From Hymenobacter psoromatis (lineage in GTDB: Bacteria; Bacteroidota; Bacteroidia; Cytophagales; Hymenobacteraceae): a stretch of 64,000 nucleotides of DNA. Below, one piece after another: positions 8,297 to 17,215 of this stretch. The stretch is taken from the NCBI RefSeq assembly GCF_020012125.1, contig NZ_JAIFAG010000001.1, positions 3,224,001-3,288,000 on the forward strand. Reading direction: 5' to 3'. Made by a program: the position numbers and the translations under genes. Numbering within the stretch: the first letter of the stretch is position 1; each line of letters starts with the position of its first letter. Under the pieces are notes generated by a model, which did not search any database, was not told the DNA's origin, and saw nothing but the letters and a program-made list of their open reading frames with translations.

Positions 8297-8340
8297 CTAG
8301 GAAATATTTATCGACCCTTCCCGAAGAGAGGTCTTAGTTA

Positions 8341-8394
8341 AGCCCCCAAAGAGCCGTAAATCAATCTGATGACGGCTCTTTGGGGGCTTTTCTG
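8341..8394 (+). terminator. Strong intrinsic terminator after tRNA-Leu
   Basis: A 17-base-pair hairpin, AGCCCCCAAAGAGCCGT with ACGGCTCTTTGGGGGCT, closes a 14-base loop and is followed by TTTTCT. It is positioned to end the hscB/tRNA-Leu transcript. Confidence 0.9.
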
Positions 8395-8694
8395 TTGGCT
8401 TCGGAATAACAATTCTTTACCCTTCGGTGGTGATAGAGCGGGGATAAGATGCTGACTCTTAATCCTAATTAGCAGCCTTTTAGCCAGCTACTATTTAACT
8501 GAACCACGCGATATACCACGCGCTTCACTACCGCGTAAGCTTCCGCATTGTGTTGCATATAGGTAAATTAATGACCTACTTTTATCAACAAATACGTAAC
8601 CTAACGACAACAATGGGGTGTTATACGCCGGGCAAATTTGCGGGTAATTAGCTCCCGAGAATGAGTTGCTGGGAGTGACTTTAGTGCCCGCCCT
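8395..8694. other. 300-base gap before the OPA permease, with possible regulator half-sites
   Basis: No convincing gene: the one frame here (minus strand, 8491-8715) has no family features and runs into the permease gene. The stretch 8541-8610 is AT-rich for this genome. It contains TGTTGCATAT at 8551-8560 and TTTATCAACA at 8581-8590. Very similar words form the palindrome at 19226-19244 in front of the phosphonate-locus regulator. A promoter for the permease is expected here, but no clean -7 element was found. Confidence 0.45.
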
Positions 8695-10005
8695 ATGCTC
8701 GCTACCCCGCCCCAAACCACCTTGCAGCGCTGGCAGTGGCGCACGGCGGCCAGCTTATTTGCCGGCTACAGCGCGTATTACCTGTGCCGCTCCAACCTGG
8801 CAGTGGCCGCGCCGCTGCTCATCCGCGAATTTGGCAGCCGGGGGCTGAACAAGGAGGTGCTGGGCCAGATTGCCTCGGTAGGCGTGCTATTTTACGCGGC
8901 GGGCAAGGTAGTGAATGGCGTGCTGGGCGACTTGCTGGGGGGTAGGAAGATTTTTCTGCTGGGCATAGTGGGCTCGGTGGCCGCCACGGTGGTGTTCGGG
9001 CTGGGGCAGGGGGTAGGGGTATTTTTCGCGGCGTGGGCCGCTAACCGGCTGGTGCAGTCAATGGGCTGGGCCGGGCTGGTGAAAACGACAGCCAACTGGT
9101 TTTCGTACCGCGCCTACGGCCGCATCATGGGCATTTTGAGCTTGAGCTACCTGGTGGGCGACATCGTGGCCAAGCTGGCGCTGGGGCAGCTGCTGGCCCT
9201 GGGCGTGGGCTGGCGCGGGCTCTTTCTGGCGGCGGCGGGCACGCTGGCGGCCGTGGCGCTCAGTAACTGGCGCAGCCTGCACGAAAGCCCGGCCGAGGTG
9301 GGGCTGGCAGTACCGCCGGCCAGCCCGGTCAGCTTGTTTGCCGGCCCCGACGCGGCCACTGGGCGGCCCGCTTCGCTGGGCCAGCTGCTGGGGCCTTATT
9401 TCCGCAGCCCGGCTTTTCTGCTGCTACTGGCGCTCTCGTTTGGTTTCACGGCGTTGCGCGAGGCGTTTAGCTTCTGGGTGCCGACCTATTTGGTGGAGGC
9501 AGCGCACTTATCGGAAAGCGCGGCTTCGCAGTACAGCGCGCTCTACTCAGTTTTTGGGATGGTATCGATACTAGGCGCGGGCTACCTCTCCGATGCCTGG
9601 CTGCGGGGGCAGCGCGGGCCGCTACTACTGGCCGCCTGCCTGGGGCTGGTGCCGGTGCTGCTGGCCATGAGCCGCCCCGCCACCGGCAGCCTGGGGCCGC
9701 TGGTGCTCACCTCGCTGGTGGGGCTGTTGCTGCTGGGGCCGTATTCGTTTCTGGCCGGGGCCATGTCGCTTGATGCGGGCGGGCAGCAGGGCGCGGCCAC
9801 GGCCTCGGGCCTGGTGGATGCCGTGGGCTATGCCGGCGGTACGGGCGCGCTCTGGCTCACGGGCGCGCTAGCCCAGCGCCAGGGCTGGGGCCACGCCTTT
9901 CTGGCGCTGGCCGGGCTAGCGGTAGTCACGGCCGGCGCGGCCCTGGTTTTCTACCTCACCCAAGAGCGCCGGCCGGTAGTCACGGCCAGCATACCCTTAG
10001 CCTAA
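8695..10005 (+). CDS. MFS transporter of the organophosphate:phosphate antiporter (OPA) type
   Basis: 436 residues, about twelve hydrophobic helices, no signal peptide. The start has the OPA (GlpT/UhpT) pattern: FAGYSAYYLCRSNLAVAAPLL in helix 1, then LGQIASVGVLFYAAGKVVNG and GDLLGGRKIFLLG, close to the family signature after helix 2. Further on come MGWAGLVKTTANWF and the second-half motif REAFSFWVPTYL. OPA carriers exchange organic phosphate esters for phosphate across the inner membrane. Position at the head of a phosphonate-type gene set suggests import of a phosphonate or phosphate ester, which is inference. Arginines that bind phosphate in GlpT appear to have a counterpart at YYLCRSN. 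Confidence 0.85.
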   Translation: MLATPPQTTLQRWQWRTAASLFAGYSAYYLCRSNLAVAAPLLIREFGSRGLNKEVLGQIASVGVLFYAAGKVVNGVLGDLLGGRKIFLLGIVGSVAATVVFGLGQGVGVFFAAWAANRLVQSMGWAGLVKTTANWFSYRAYGRIMGILSLSYLVGDIVAKLALGQLLALGVGWRGLFLAAAGTLAAVALSNWRSLHESPAEVGLAVPPASPVSLFAGPDAATGRPASLGQLLGPYFRSPAFLLLLALSFGFTALREAFSFWVPTYLVEAAHLSESAASQYSALYSVFGMVSILGAGYLSDAWLRGQRGPLLLAACLGLVPVLLAMSRPATGSLGPLVLTSLVGLLLLGPYSFLAGAMSLDAGGQQGAATASGLVDAVGYAGGTGALWLTGALAQRQGWGHAFLALAGLAVVTAGAALVFYLTQERRPVVTASIPLA

Positions 10006-10339
10006 AGTAGTCTGCCTGTTTCCTCCTATGAAAAATTTGGTAGTGATTAGGTAACGATTTGATGAACTAGTGGGGCTTGTTTCCCGAAACAGCCGCCAGA
10101 ACTTTGTCAACATAAAGTAGGACTATTTCTGAGGCATAAACAACTTATACGCGCCTCATTTTTGCCGCCTTTCCGGCTTCGGCCGGCCTTGCCTCGGCCT
10201 CCCTACCGCCCCTGGCGGCCGCCATTCCGACACCTCGCGTTAGCCCCGGTTTCGACCCACGAGTAGCACTTATTTCTTATGCCTGACCCGGTTTTGCCGG
10301 GCCACGGGCCGCGCCTTGTCTTTTCCGACGCCTTTTGAG
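10006..10339. other. 334-base gap before the HD oxygenase, with one regulator-like half-site
   Basis: No gene seen. GGGGCTTGTTTCCCGAAACAGCC at 10073-10095 can fold as a small hairpin and may end the permease transcript. TTTGTCAACA at 10103-10112 is the exact complement of TGTTGACAAA at 19226-19235, in the regulator's promoter region. The rest is GC-rich and featureless. Confidence 0.45.
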
Positions 10340-10924
10340 ATGGAAATAACAACTGCTAAGCAACGGGCTATCGTAGCCGAAATTTTTAAGCTTTACCAGG
10401 TTCATGGCGACGCCGACTACATCGGCGAGCCGGTGTCGCAGCTGGGCCACATGTGGCAGGCGGCGGCACTGGCCCAGGCGGCGGGGGCCGACGACGAGGT
10501 GGTGCTGGCTGCCTTTTTCCACGACCTGGGCCACCTCTGCGCCGCGGCCGGAGCGCCCTCGATGGCTGGCTTCGGGGCGGTGGACCACGAGCGGCTGGGA
10601 GCCGACTACCTGCGGGCGCGGGGCTTCTCGGCACGGCTGGCGCGGCTGGTGGAGAGCCACGTGCAGGCCAAGCGCTACCTCACGCATAAGTACCCCAGCT
10701 ACCTGGCCCAATTGTCGGGGGCCAGCCGGGCCACGCTGGCTTTTCAGGGCGGGGTGATGAGCGCGGCCGAGGCCGCCGCCTTTGAGCAGGACCCCGACGC
10801 CGACATCATGCTGCAACTGCGGCAGTGGGATGAGCAGGCCAAGGTGGCCGACCAGCCGGTGGGTAGTCTGGACTTTTTGAAAAAACTGACTTTAAAGCAT
10901 TTGCAAGAGCCAAAAAATAACTAA
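10340..10924 (+). CDS. PhnZ-like HD-domain phosphonate oxygenase
   Basis: 194 residues from the ATG at 10340; the frame is open to a TTG at 10316. Family knowledge: PhnZ is a mixed-valence di-iron oxygenase that splits (R)-2-amino-1-hydroxyethylphosphonate into glycine and phosphate. Seen here: the loop YIGEPVSQLGH gives Y27, E30 and H37; FFHDLGH gives H61 and D62; DHERLG gives H84; SHVQAKR gives H108 and K112; and RQWDEQAK gives D165. These match, with an offset of 3-4, the substrate and iron ligands I recall for PhnZ (Y24, E27, H34, H58, D59, H80, H104, K108, D161). No PhnY-type 2-oxoglutarate oxygenase is in the window. It precedes a SusC gene by 52 bases in the same direction. Confidence 0.85.
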   Translation: MEITTAKQRAIVAEIFKLYQVHGDADYIGEPVSQLGHMWQAAALAQAAGADDEVVLAAFFHDLGHLCAAAGAPSMAGFGAVDHERLGADYLRARGFSARLARLVESHVQAKRYLTHKYPSYLAQLSGASRATLAFQGGVMSAAEAAAFEQDPDADIMLQLRQWDEQAKVADQPVGSLDFLKKLTLKHLQEPKNN

Positions 10925-10976
10925 ACGCGCCGCCGGCCGGGGCGCTACCCTAGCCTCAACCTCATTCCTTTTTCCA

Positions 10977-13900
10977 ATGACCAAATTTTACCACCAACTT
11001 AACCTGGCCTGGCTACTGCTGCTGCTGAGCCTGGTGCCGAAGCTCGCGCTGGCCCAGGCGGCCACTATCGGCGGCCTTGTCACCGACGACACCAAGCAGC
11101 CCCTACCCGGCGTGACGGTGCTGGTGCAGGGCACCACCAACGGCACCACCACCAGCTCGGATGGCCGCTTTATCATCCAGGCCAAGCCCAGCGACGTGCT
11201 GGAGTTTCGCCTCATTGGCTCCGCTACGCGGCTGGTGCCGGTGGCTGGCCAGAAGGAGCTGACCGTGACGCTACAAACCGACCTCAAGGCGCTGGATGAG
11301 GTGGTAGTGACGGCGCTGGGCGTGAAGAAAGAAGTGCGCAAAATTGGCTACGCGGTGCAGGAAGTGAGCGGCGCGGCCATTACGCAGGCCCGCGACCCCA
11401 ACCCTATTTCGGGCCTTACCGGCAAGGTGGCGGGCCTGAGCGTGGGGCCATCGGCCGAGCTGCTGCGCGCGCCCAACGTGCTGCTGCGCGGCAACTCGCT
11501 CTCCCTTTATGTGGTGGATGGCTTCCCGATTGATACCGATACCTGGAACATCAGCCCCGACGACATCGAAACCTACACCGTGCTGAAGGGCCCGGCCGCC
11601 GCCGCCCTCTACGGCAACCGCGCCCAAAATGGGGCCATCCTGATTACCACCAAGAAGGGCAACCAGAACAAGAAGGGCTTCACGGTGGAAGTGAACAGCA
11701 GCAACGTAATTAACAACAGCTTTCTGACGTTTCCGCGCCTGCAAAACTCGTATGGACCGGGCGAAAACACGTTCTACACCTTTGTGGATGGCAAGGGCGG
11801 CGCGCCGGGCGGTGTGGATGGCGACTACGACGTGTGGGGGCCGTATTTCAATGGGCAGCTGATTCCGCAGTACGACTCGCCGGTGGTGAACGGGGTGCGC
11901 CAGGGTACGCCCTGGCTGGCGCGCGGGGCCGATAACCTCAAGCACTTCCTGCGCACGGGTTTTCAGACCAATAACAACATCGCGCTGAGTGCCAGCGGGG
12001 ACAACTACACCACGCGCTTCTCGGTGTCGCAGCAAAAGCAGAACAGCTACATCCCGAACAACTACCTCAACATCGTCAATTTCAACCTCTACGGCTCGTT
12101 CAACCCCAGCCCGCGGTTTAAGATTGAGGCAAATCTGGACTTCAACCGGCAGTTCACGGACAATATTCCCGACGTGGATTATGGCCCCAACAGCCTGCTC
12201 TACAACGTGGCCGTGTGGACTGGGGCCGACTGGGACGTGAACGCACCCGACATCAAGGGCATCTGGCAGCCGGGCAAGGTGGGAACGCAGTCGGTATTTG
12301 CCGAGTACCAGCGCTACCATAACCCCTGGCTGATGGTGGAGAAGTGGACCCGCGGCCACTATAAGAACGATACCTACGGCTACCTTACCGGCAACTACAA
12401 GATTGACGAGCACCTGAACCTGACACTGCGCACCCAAATCAGCACCTACAACCTGCTGCGCACCGAGAAGATGCCATTTTCGGCCCACCCCTACGGCCGC
12501 GAGGGCAACCTGGGCGACTACCGTGAGGACCGCCGCAACCTGTTCGACAACAACGCCGAAACCTTCCTGAGCTACAACTACCAGGTAGGCAGCTTCTTGA
12601 GCCTGAGCGGCTTAGTAGGGGCTAATGCGCGCAACATGACCTATAACTCGAACTGGACTTCGACCGACTACCTGAACGTGCCGGAAGTGTACTCGTTCAG
12701 CAACTCGCTCAACCCGGTGCAGTCTTCGAGCTTCAATTCGCAGATGCGGGTGCTGAGCGCCTACTACTCGCTGGATGCCTCGCTGGGCAAGTATGCCACC
12801 ATCTCGGCCACGGGCCGCGTGGACCGGTCGTCGGCCTTCCAGGTGCCTACCACCTACTTCTACCCGAGCGTGTCGGTGGCGGCCGTGATTTCGGACTATG
12901 TTAAGCTGCCCACGGCCATTTCCTTCCTGAAGCTGCGCGGCTCCTACGCCAACGTGCGCGCCGATGCCACTTCGGCCACCATCGGGCCAGCCCCATTTAA
13001 TTCCATCACGGCCTTTGGGGGCACCACCGGCAACTCGCTCTTTACCAACCCGCTCGGCTACGGCAATACCTATAATTCGCCCTACAACGGGCCGGACTAC
13101 TCGCTCACTTCTTCCTATTCCGTCAGCAAGCCTTACAACAACCAGGCAGCCGGTTACGGCTCGGACAACCTCTTTGCGCAGAACCTGAAGACAACGACCC
13201 GCGTGAACTACGAGCAGGGCCTCGACGTCAAATTCCTGCAAAACCGCCTGGGCCTGAGCGCTACCGCCTTCCAGTACCTGGATGGCCCGCGCATCCTGCC
13301 CAATACCATCTCGACGGCCACCGGCTACACCACGGAGTACATCAACGCCCTGAAAACTAAGAAGACGGGCTACGAAGTGAGCCTGACCGGCACGCCGGTG
13401 CGCTCGCCCAGCGGCTTTAGCTGGGACGTGCTCGTGAACTACGCTACCTACAAGGAAGTGTACGACGAGCTGCCGGCCGGCCAGGATAGCTACCAGACTT
13501 TCTTCGCCAAGGGCGACCGCACCGATAAGTTCTACGGCACGGCCTTCGTGCGCGCCCCCGACGGGCAGATTGTGAACGACGCGGCCGGCAAGCCCCTCAC
13601 CAACCCGGTGCTGCAAAACCTGGGCAACTTGAACAACAAATTTACCTGGAGCTTTTTCAACGACTTTCACTATAAGTCGGTGGGCCTGAACTTCCAGTTT
13701 GACGGCGCAGTGGGCGGCGTGACCACCGACTATATGTTTAATAAGACCATGCGCGGCGGCCGCAATGCCCTCACCGCTGAAGGCGCGCTGGGTGATGCCC
13801 GCTACCTGGACTGGCAGAACTACGGCGTAAAGAACTACACCGGCTCCTACGTGGGCGAGGGGGTAGTCATCAGCAACGGGGCCAGCATCAACTACGATTC

Positions 13901-14258
13901 CAAGACGGGGGCCATTCTAAATCCCGAAGCCTTGCAGTTTAGTCCCAACACGACCAGGGCGTTCGTGCAAGACTACGTGAGCAAGTACTACAACGTGCAG
14001 GAATCCAACCTGATGAGCAAGACCTTCGGCAAGCTGCGGCAGGTGATTGTCAGCTACGACCTGCCCGGCTCGCTGCTGGCCGGCACCTTCATCCAGAAGG
14101 TCTCGGTGTCGCTGATTGGGCGCAACCTGCTGTATTTCTACGGCGACAAGCGCTTCAAAGACGTGGACCTGGACCAGTACAACGGGGCCGTTGCGGTCAC
14201 GGGCCTGCAATCGCCCACCGTGCGCAGCTACGGGCTCAACCTGAAAGCTACTTTTTAA
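10977..14258 (+). CDS. SusC/RagA-type TonB-dependent outer-membrane transporter
   Basis: 1093 residues. A signal peptide ends at LALAQA, then a carboxypeptidase-regulatory-like domain (about residues 28-110, TIGGLVTDDTKQPLPGVTVL), the TonB-box-like ALDEVVVTALG, a plug domain containing LLRGNSLSLYVVDGFPID and VLKGPAAAALYGNRAQNGAI, and a long beta barrel ending in a terminal aromatic (LNLKATF). It forms the barrel of a SusCD uptake complex with the lipoprotein encoded 20 bases downstream. The substrate is unknown. The setting between a PhnZ-like oxygenase and phosphatase-fold enzymes suggests a phosphonate- or phosphate-bearing molecule rather than a plain glycan. No glycoside hydrolase accompanies this pair. 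Confidence 0.95.
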   Translation: MTKFYHQLNLAWLLLLLSLVPKLALAQAATIGGLVTDDTKQPLPGVTVLVQGTTNGTTTSSDGRFIIQAKPSDVLEFRLIGSATRLVPVAGQKELTVTLQTDLKALDEVVVTALGVKKEVRKIGYAVQEVSGAAITQARDPNPISGLTGKVAGLSVGPSAELLRAPNVLLRGNSLSLYVVDGFPIDTDTWNISPDDIETYTVLKGPAAAALYGNRAQNGAILITTKKGNQNKKGFTVEVNSSNVINNSFLTFPRLQNSYGPGENTFYTFVDGKGGAPGGVDGDYDVWGPYFNGQLIPQYDSPVVNGVRQGTPWLARGADNLKHFLRTGFQTNNNIALSASGDNYTTRFSVSQQKQNSYIPNNYLNIVNFNLYGSFNPSPRFKIEANLDFNRQFTDNIPDVDYGPNSLLYNVAVWTGADWDVNAPDIKGIWQPGKVGTQSVFAEYQRYHNPWLMVEKWTRGHYKNDTYGYLTGNYKIDEHLNLTLRTQISTYNLLRTEKMPFSAHPYGREGNLGDYREDRRNLFDNNAETFLSYNYQVGSFLSLSGLVGANARNMTYNSNWTSTDYLNVPEVYSFSNSLNPVQSSSFNSQMRVLSAYYSLDASLGKYATISATGRVDRSSAFQVPTTYFYPSVSVAAVISDYVKLPTAISFLKLRGSYANVRADATSATIGPAPFNSITAFGGTTGNSLFTNPLGYGNTYNSPYNGPDYSLTSSYSVSKPYNNQAAGYGSDNLFAQNLKTTTRVNYEQGLDVKFLQNRLGLSATAFQYLDGPRILPNTISTATGYTTEYINALKTKKTGYEVSLTGTPVRSPSGFSWDVLVNYATYKEVYDELPAGQDSYQTFFAKGDRTDKFYGTAFVRAPDGQIVNDAAGKPLTNPVLQNLGNLNNKFTWSFFNDFHYKSVGLNFQFDGAVGGVTTDYMFNKTMRGGRNALTAEGALGDARYLDWQNYGVKNYTGSYVGEGVVISNGASINYDSKTGAILNPEALQFSPNTTRAFVQDYVSKYYNVQESNLMSKTFGKLRQVIVSYDLPGSLLAGTFIQKVSVSLIGRNLLYFYGDKRFKDVDLDQYNGAVAVTGLQSPTVRSYGLNLKATF

Positions 14259-14278
14259 CCGCCTTGCCGCTTCTTCGC

Positions 14279-15862
14279 ATGAAAAATATCTTCCAAACCG
14301 GCGGGCTGCTCCTTACCCTCGCCCTGGCCACGACCAGCTGCAACAAGACCCTGGATGAGCTGACCGTCAACGAGAACAAACCCAACGCCGTGCCGGCCTC
14401 GCTGCTTTTTACCGGCATTCTTAATGATGCCTACGAGGCCCCCAACGGCCAGTACGAAGCCATTGACCAGTACTACCTCAATAACTACGACTACTACGGC
14501 AACAACCGCTACGACTTCGGCAGTGGCACTACGTACTACACCACCCTCAAGAACGTGGGCCTGATGGAGCAGCAGGCGCTGGCCGCCGGCTCGCCCACCG
14601 TGAACCCCTACGAGGCGCTGGGCAATTTCTTCCGGGCCTACCTCTTCACCCGCATGAGCCTGGAGATGGGCGATATTCCCGAGAGCCAGGCCCTGCTGGG
14701 CCTCGACGGCCTCACACCGATGTACGACCTGCAGAAGGCCGTATTCGTGCAGTCGTTTAAGTGGCTGGAAACCGCCAACGCCGACCTGACTACCCTGCTG
14801 GCCAGCGGCACGACCACTATTAATGGCGACATCTACTTTGGCGGCGACCTGAGCAAGTGGCAAAAGGTGGTGAACACGCTGCGCATCCGCCTGCTGCTGG
14901 AGCTGAGCAAGAAGAACGGCGACGCCGACCTGAATGTGGCCGGGCAGTTTGCCAGCATCGTGGGCAACCCCACCAAGTACCCGCTCATGACCAGCGCTGC
15001 CGATAATATGCAGTATACCTACGTGGCGGCGACCAACAACTTCTACCCCAACAACAACCGCAACTTCGGCCAGGACGGCTCGCGCAAAAACATGGCCGCT
15101 ACCTACGTGGGCCTGCTCACGCAGCTGAACGACCCGCGCGTGTTTGCTACCTGTGAGCCCGCCCGCGATTTGGTAGACAATCAAAAGCAAAGCCCGACTG
15201 CCTTCTCGTCGTTCGTGGGGGCCGACCCCGGCCTCGACCTGGGCGTGATGTACGTGGATGCCGGCTTGCAGCAGTACTCGTTTCTGAACCGCAAGCGCTA
15301 CTTCTCGACCCTCACCGGCGAGCCCGACATCCAGATTGGCTACCCCGAGCTGGCCCTCAACATCGCCGAGGGCATTAACCGCGGCTGGCTGGCCGGGGGC
15401 AATGCCGAAACCTATTATGCGGCGGGCATTCAGGCATCAATGGCCTTTTACGGTCTACCCGCCAATGGTACCTACGTGGCGTATTTCTATCGGCCAGGCT
15501 CGACGGACGTCACGGTGACCGCGAACTACGATACCTACAATATCCCGGTCAGTTACGAAAGCTACTACGCCCAAACGGCCGTGCAGTACGCCGGCGGTAG
15601 CACCGGCCTGACCCAGATTTTGCAGCAGAAATACCTGGCTTTGTTCCGCCACTCGGGCCTGGAGGCGTACTACAACTACCGCCGTACCGGCGTGCCCACC
15701 TTCACTACCGGCCCCGGCACCGGCAACGGCGGCCGCATCGCGTTGCGCTTCAAATATCCCGCCTCGGAGCGCACCGCTAATACGGATAACTATCAGGCGG
15801 CGCTGACCAGCCAGTATGGCGGCAATGATGACATTAACGGCGTGATGTATTTGCTGAAATAA
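14279..15862 (+). CDS. SusD/RagB-family surface lipoprotein (SusD-like)
   Basis: 527 residues from the ATG at 14279; an upstream TTG at 14264 is less likely because the signal peptide begins at MKNIFQ. The lipobox is LATTSC, with cysteine 19 as lipidation site. The body shows the helical SusD fold: YEALGNFFRAYLFTRMSLEMGDIP in the TPR-like part, KWQKVVNTLRIRLLLELS, and a C-terminal LQQKYLALFRHSGLEAYYNYRRTG. The last motif is typical of the SusD-like branch that caps SusC barrels. It is co-transcribed with the upstream susC and binds the ligand on the cell surface. What the ligand is cannot be read from sequence. Confidence 0.93.
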   Translation: MKNIFQTGGLLLTLALATTSCNKTLDELTVNENKPNAVPASLLFTGILNDAYEAPNGQYEAIDQYYLNNYDYYGNNRYDFGSGTTYYTTLKNVGLMEQQALAAGSPTVNPYEALGNFFRAYLFTRMSLEMGDIPESQALLGLDGLTPMYDLQKAVFVQSFKWLETANADLTTLLASGTTTINGDIYFGGDLSKWQKVVNTLRIRLLLELSKKNGDADLNVAGQFASIVGNPTKYPLMTSAADNMQYTYVAATNNFYPNNNRNFGQDGSRKNMAATYVGLLTQLNDPRVFATCEPARDLVDNQKQSPTAFSSFVGADPGLDLGVMYVDAGLQQYSFLNRKRYFSTLTGEPDIQIGYPELALNIAEGINRGWLAGGNAETYYAAGIQASMAFYGLPANGTYVAYFYRPGSTDVTVTANYDTYNIPVSYESYYAQTAVQYAGGSTGLTQILQQKYLALFRHSGLEAYYNYRRTGVPTFTTGPGTGNGGRIALRFKYPASERTANTDNYQAALTSQYGGNDDINGVMYLLK

Positions 15863-15930
15863 GCGTGATTTAGGAAGTAGTCAAGCGCTCAGAATGACGG
15901 CCTAACGAACTCCTATACAATTTCAAGATT

Positions 15931-15967
15931 GGTAGGATATTTTTCCAAATCAAAAAAATATCCTACC
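15931..15967. terminator. First of two related hairpins after susD
   Basis: GGTAGGATATTTTT pairs with AAAAATATCCTACC around the loop CCAAATCAA. The T-rich arm makes it a plausible terminator in either direction. Its core is nearly the reverse complement of the core of the hairpin at 15973-16011. Confidence 0.7.
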
Positions 15968-15972
15968 ACCGC

Positions 15973-16011
15973 TACTAGCTTATTTTTTTAGTTTGGAAAA
16001 ATAAGCTAGTA
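15973..16011. terminator. Second of two related hairpins after susD
   Basis: TACTAGCTTATTTTT pairs with AAAAATAAGCTAGTA around the loop TTAGTTTGG. It sits five bases from the first hairpin and 55 bases before the next gene. Outer arms differ from the first hairpin; the T-rich core is shared in inverted orientation. Confidence 0.7.
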
Positions 16012-16066
16012 CTGACAATGCGCGACGCCACCGTCCGCCCGGCCCCTACCCCCCTTTCCCCAACTC

Positions 16067-17164
16067 ATGCGTCCGCTTTTTCTCCTGCTTACCCTGGCTC
16101 TGGCCGGCCGCGCCGCCGCCCAAACTACTGCGCACCGCACCGAAAACGTGGTGCTCGTGACCCTTGACGGGATGCGCTGGCAAGAGGTATTTGGCGGGGC
16201 CGACACCACGCTGTTTCGCCAAAGCAAGTACTACTACCCCAACCAGGCGGCGCTGCGGCGCACGTTTGGGCAGGGCACGGCCGCGGAGCGCCGACAGGCG
16301 CTGATGCCTTTTTTGTGGAATACCGTGGTGAAGCAAGGGCAGCTTTACGGCGACCGGCCGGCCGGCAGCCTGGTGAACGTGACCAATACCCAGTGGTTTT
16401 CCTACCCCGGCTACAACGAAATCCTGACCGGGGCCGCCGACAACGCCCGCATCCACAGCAACGACCCGCTCGACAACCCCAACGTGACCGTGCTGGAAAC
16501 CCTGAACCAGCAGCCCGCTTTCAAAGGCAAGGTGGCAGCGTTCGGGTCGTGGGAGGCTTTTCCGTACATTCTCAATGAGAAGCGCAGCGGCCTGCCCGTG
16601 AACGCGGGCCAGCGCCTAGCCGCCGGCCCCGGCCTTACGCCCGGCGAGCAGCTGCTCAATCAGCTGGAAGTAGGCACGCCCAGCCCCTTCGGCGAGGAGC
16701 GCCTCGATGCATTTACGTATGGCTACGCGCTGGAGTATTTGAAGAGAAAGCACCCGCGCGTACTTTTCGTCAGCTTCGGCGACACCGACGACTGGGCGCA
16801 CGCCGGCGAGTACGGGGCCTACCTGCACGCGGCGCACTACACCGACGAATTTTTGCGCCAGCTCTGGGCCTATCTGCAAAGCGACCCGCAGTACCGGGGC
16901 AAGACGACCCTGCTCATCACCACCGACCACGGCCGCGGTGCCGCCGCCGACGGCCAGTGGAAAAGCCACGGCCAGCAAACTCTCGACTCCGACCAAATCT
17001 GGCTGGCGGCCCTGGGGCCCGATACGCCCGCTACCGGCCTGGCCACCAGCGGCCAGCTGTACCAAAACCAGGTGGCCGCCACCCTGGCCGCGCTGCTGGG
17101 CGAGCGCTACGCCCCCACGCCGGCCACCGGCCAGCCCATCGGGGCGGTGCTGGGCGCGCAGTAG
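16067..17164 (+). CDS. Secreted alkaline-phosphatase-superfamily hydrolase (first of two)
   Basis: 365 residues with a signal peptide ending near AGRAAAQ, so periplasmic or exported. Metal and nucleophile motifs of the alkaline phosphatase/phosphodiesterase superfamily are visible: D34 in VTLDGMRW, candidate nucleophile S112 in QWFSYPGYNE, the second metal set around D239-H245 in GDTDDWAH, and D287-H288 in TTDHGRG. Members hydrolyse phosphomonoesters, phosphodiesters or sulfates, and include phosphonoacetate hydrolase PhnA. The substrate is not readable. It is followed 51 bases later by a paralogue with the same fold. Position in a phosphonate-type locus suggests it releases or trims the substrate before import; that is inference. 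Confidence 0.85.
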   Translation: MRPLFLLLTLALAGRAAAQTTAHRTENVVLVTLDGMRWQEVFGGADTTLFRQSKYYYPNQAALRRTFGQGTAAERRQALMPFLWNTVVKQGQLYGDRPAGSLVNVTNTQWFSYPGYNEILTGAADNARIHSNDPLDNPNVTVLETLNQQPAFKGKVAAFGSWEAFPYILNEKRSGLPVNAGQRLAAGPGLTPGEQLLNQLEVGTPSPFGEERLDAFTYGYALEYLKRKHPRVLFVSFGDTDDWAHAGEYGAYLHAAHYTDEFLRQLWAYLQSDPQYRGKTTLLITTDHGRGAAADGQWKSHGQQTLDSDQIWLAALGPDTPATGLATSGQLYQNQVAATLAALLGERYAPTPATGQPIGAVLGAQ

Positions 17165-17215
17165 CGCCTATTACGCGCTAAAACCTGGCGTGCTGTTTCG
17201 TTCATCAAATTACCT

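Noticed and set aside
8491..8715. 74-residue minus-strand frame before the permease
   Set aside because: Overlaps the permease start, has no family features and unusual codon use.
11271..12488. 405-residue minus-strand frame opposite susC
   Set aside because: It mirrors the codon pattern of the clear SusC gene, has V/H/G-rich shadow composition and no family motifs.
12612..13670. 352-residue minus-strand frame opposite susC
   Set aside because: Shadow of the SusC barrel; no recognisable domain.
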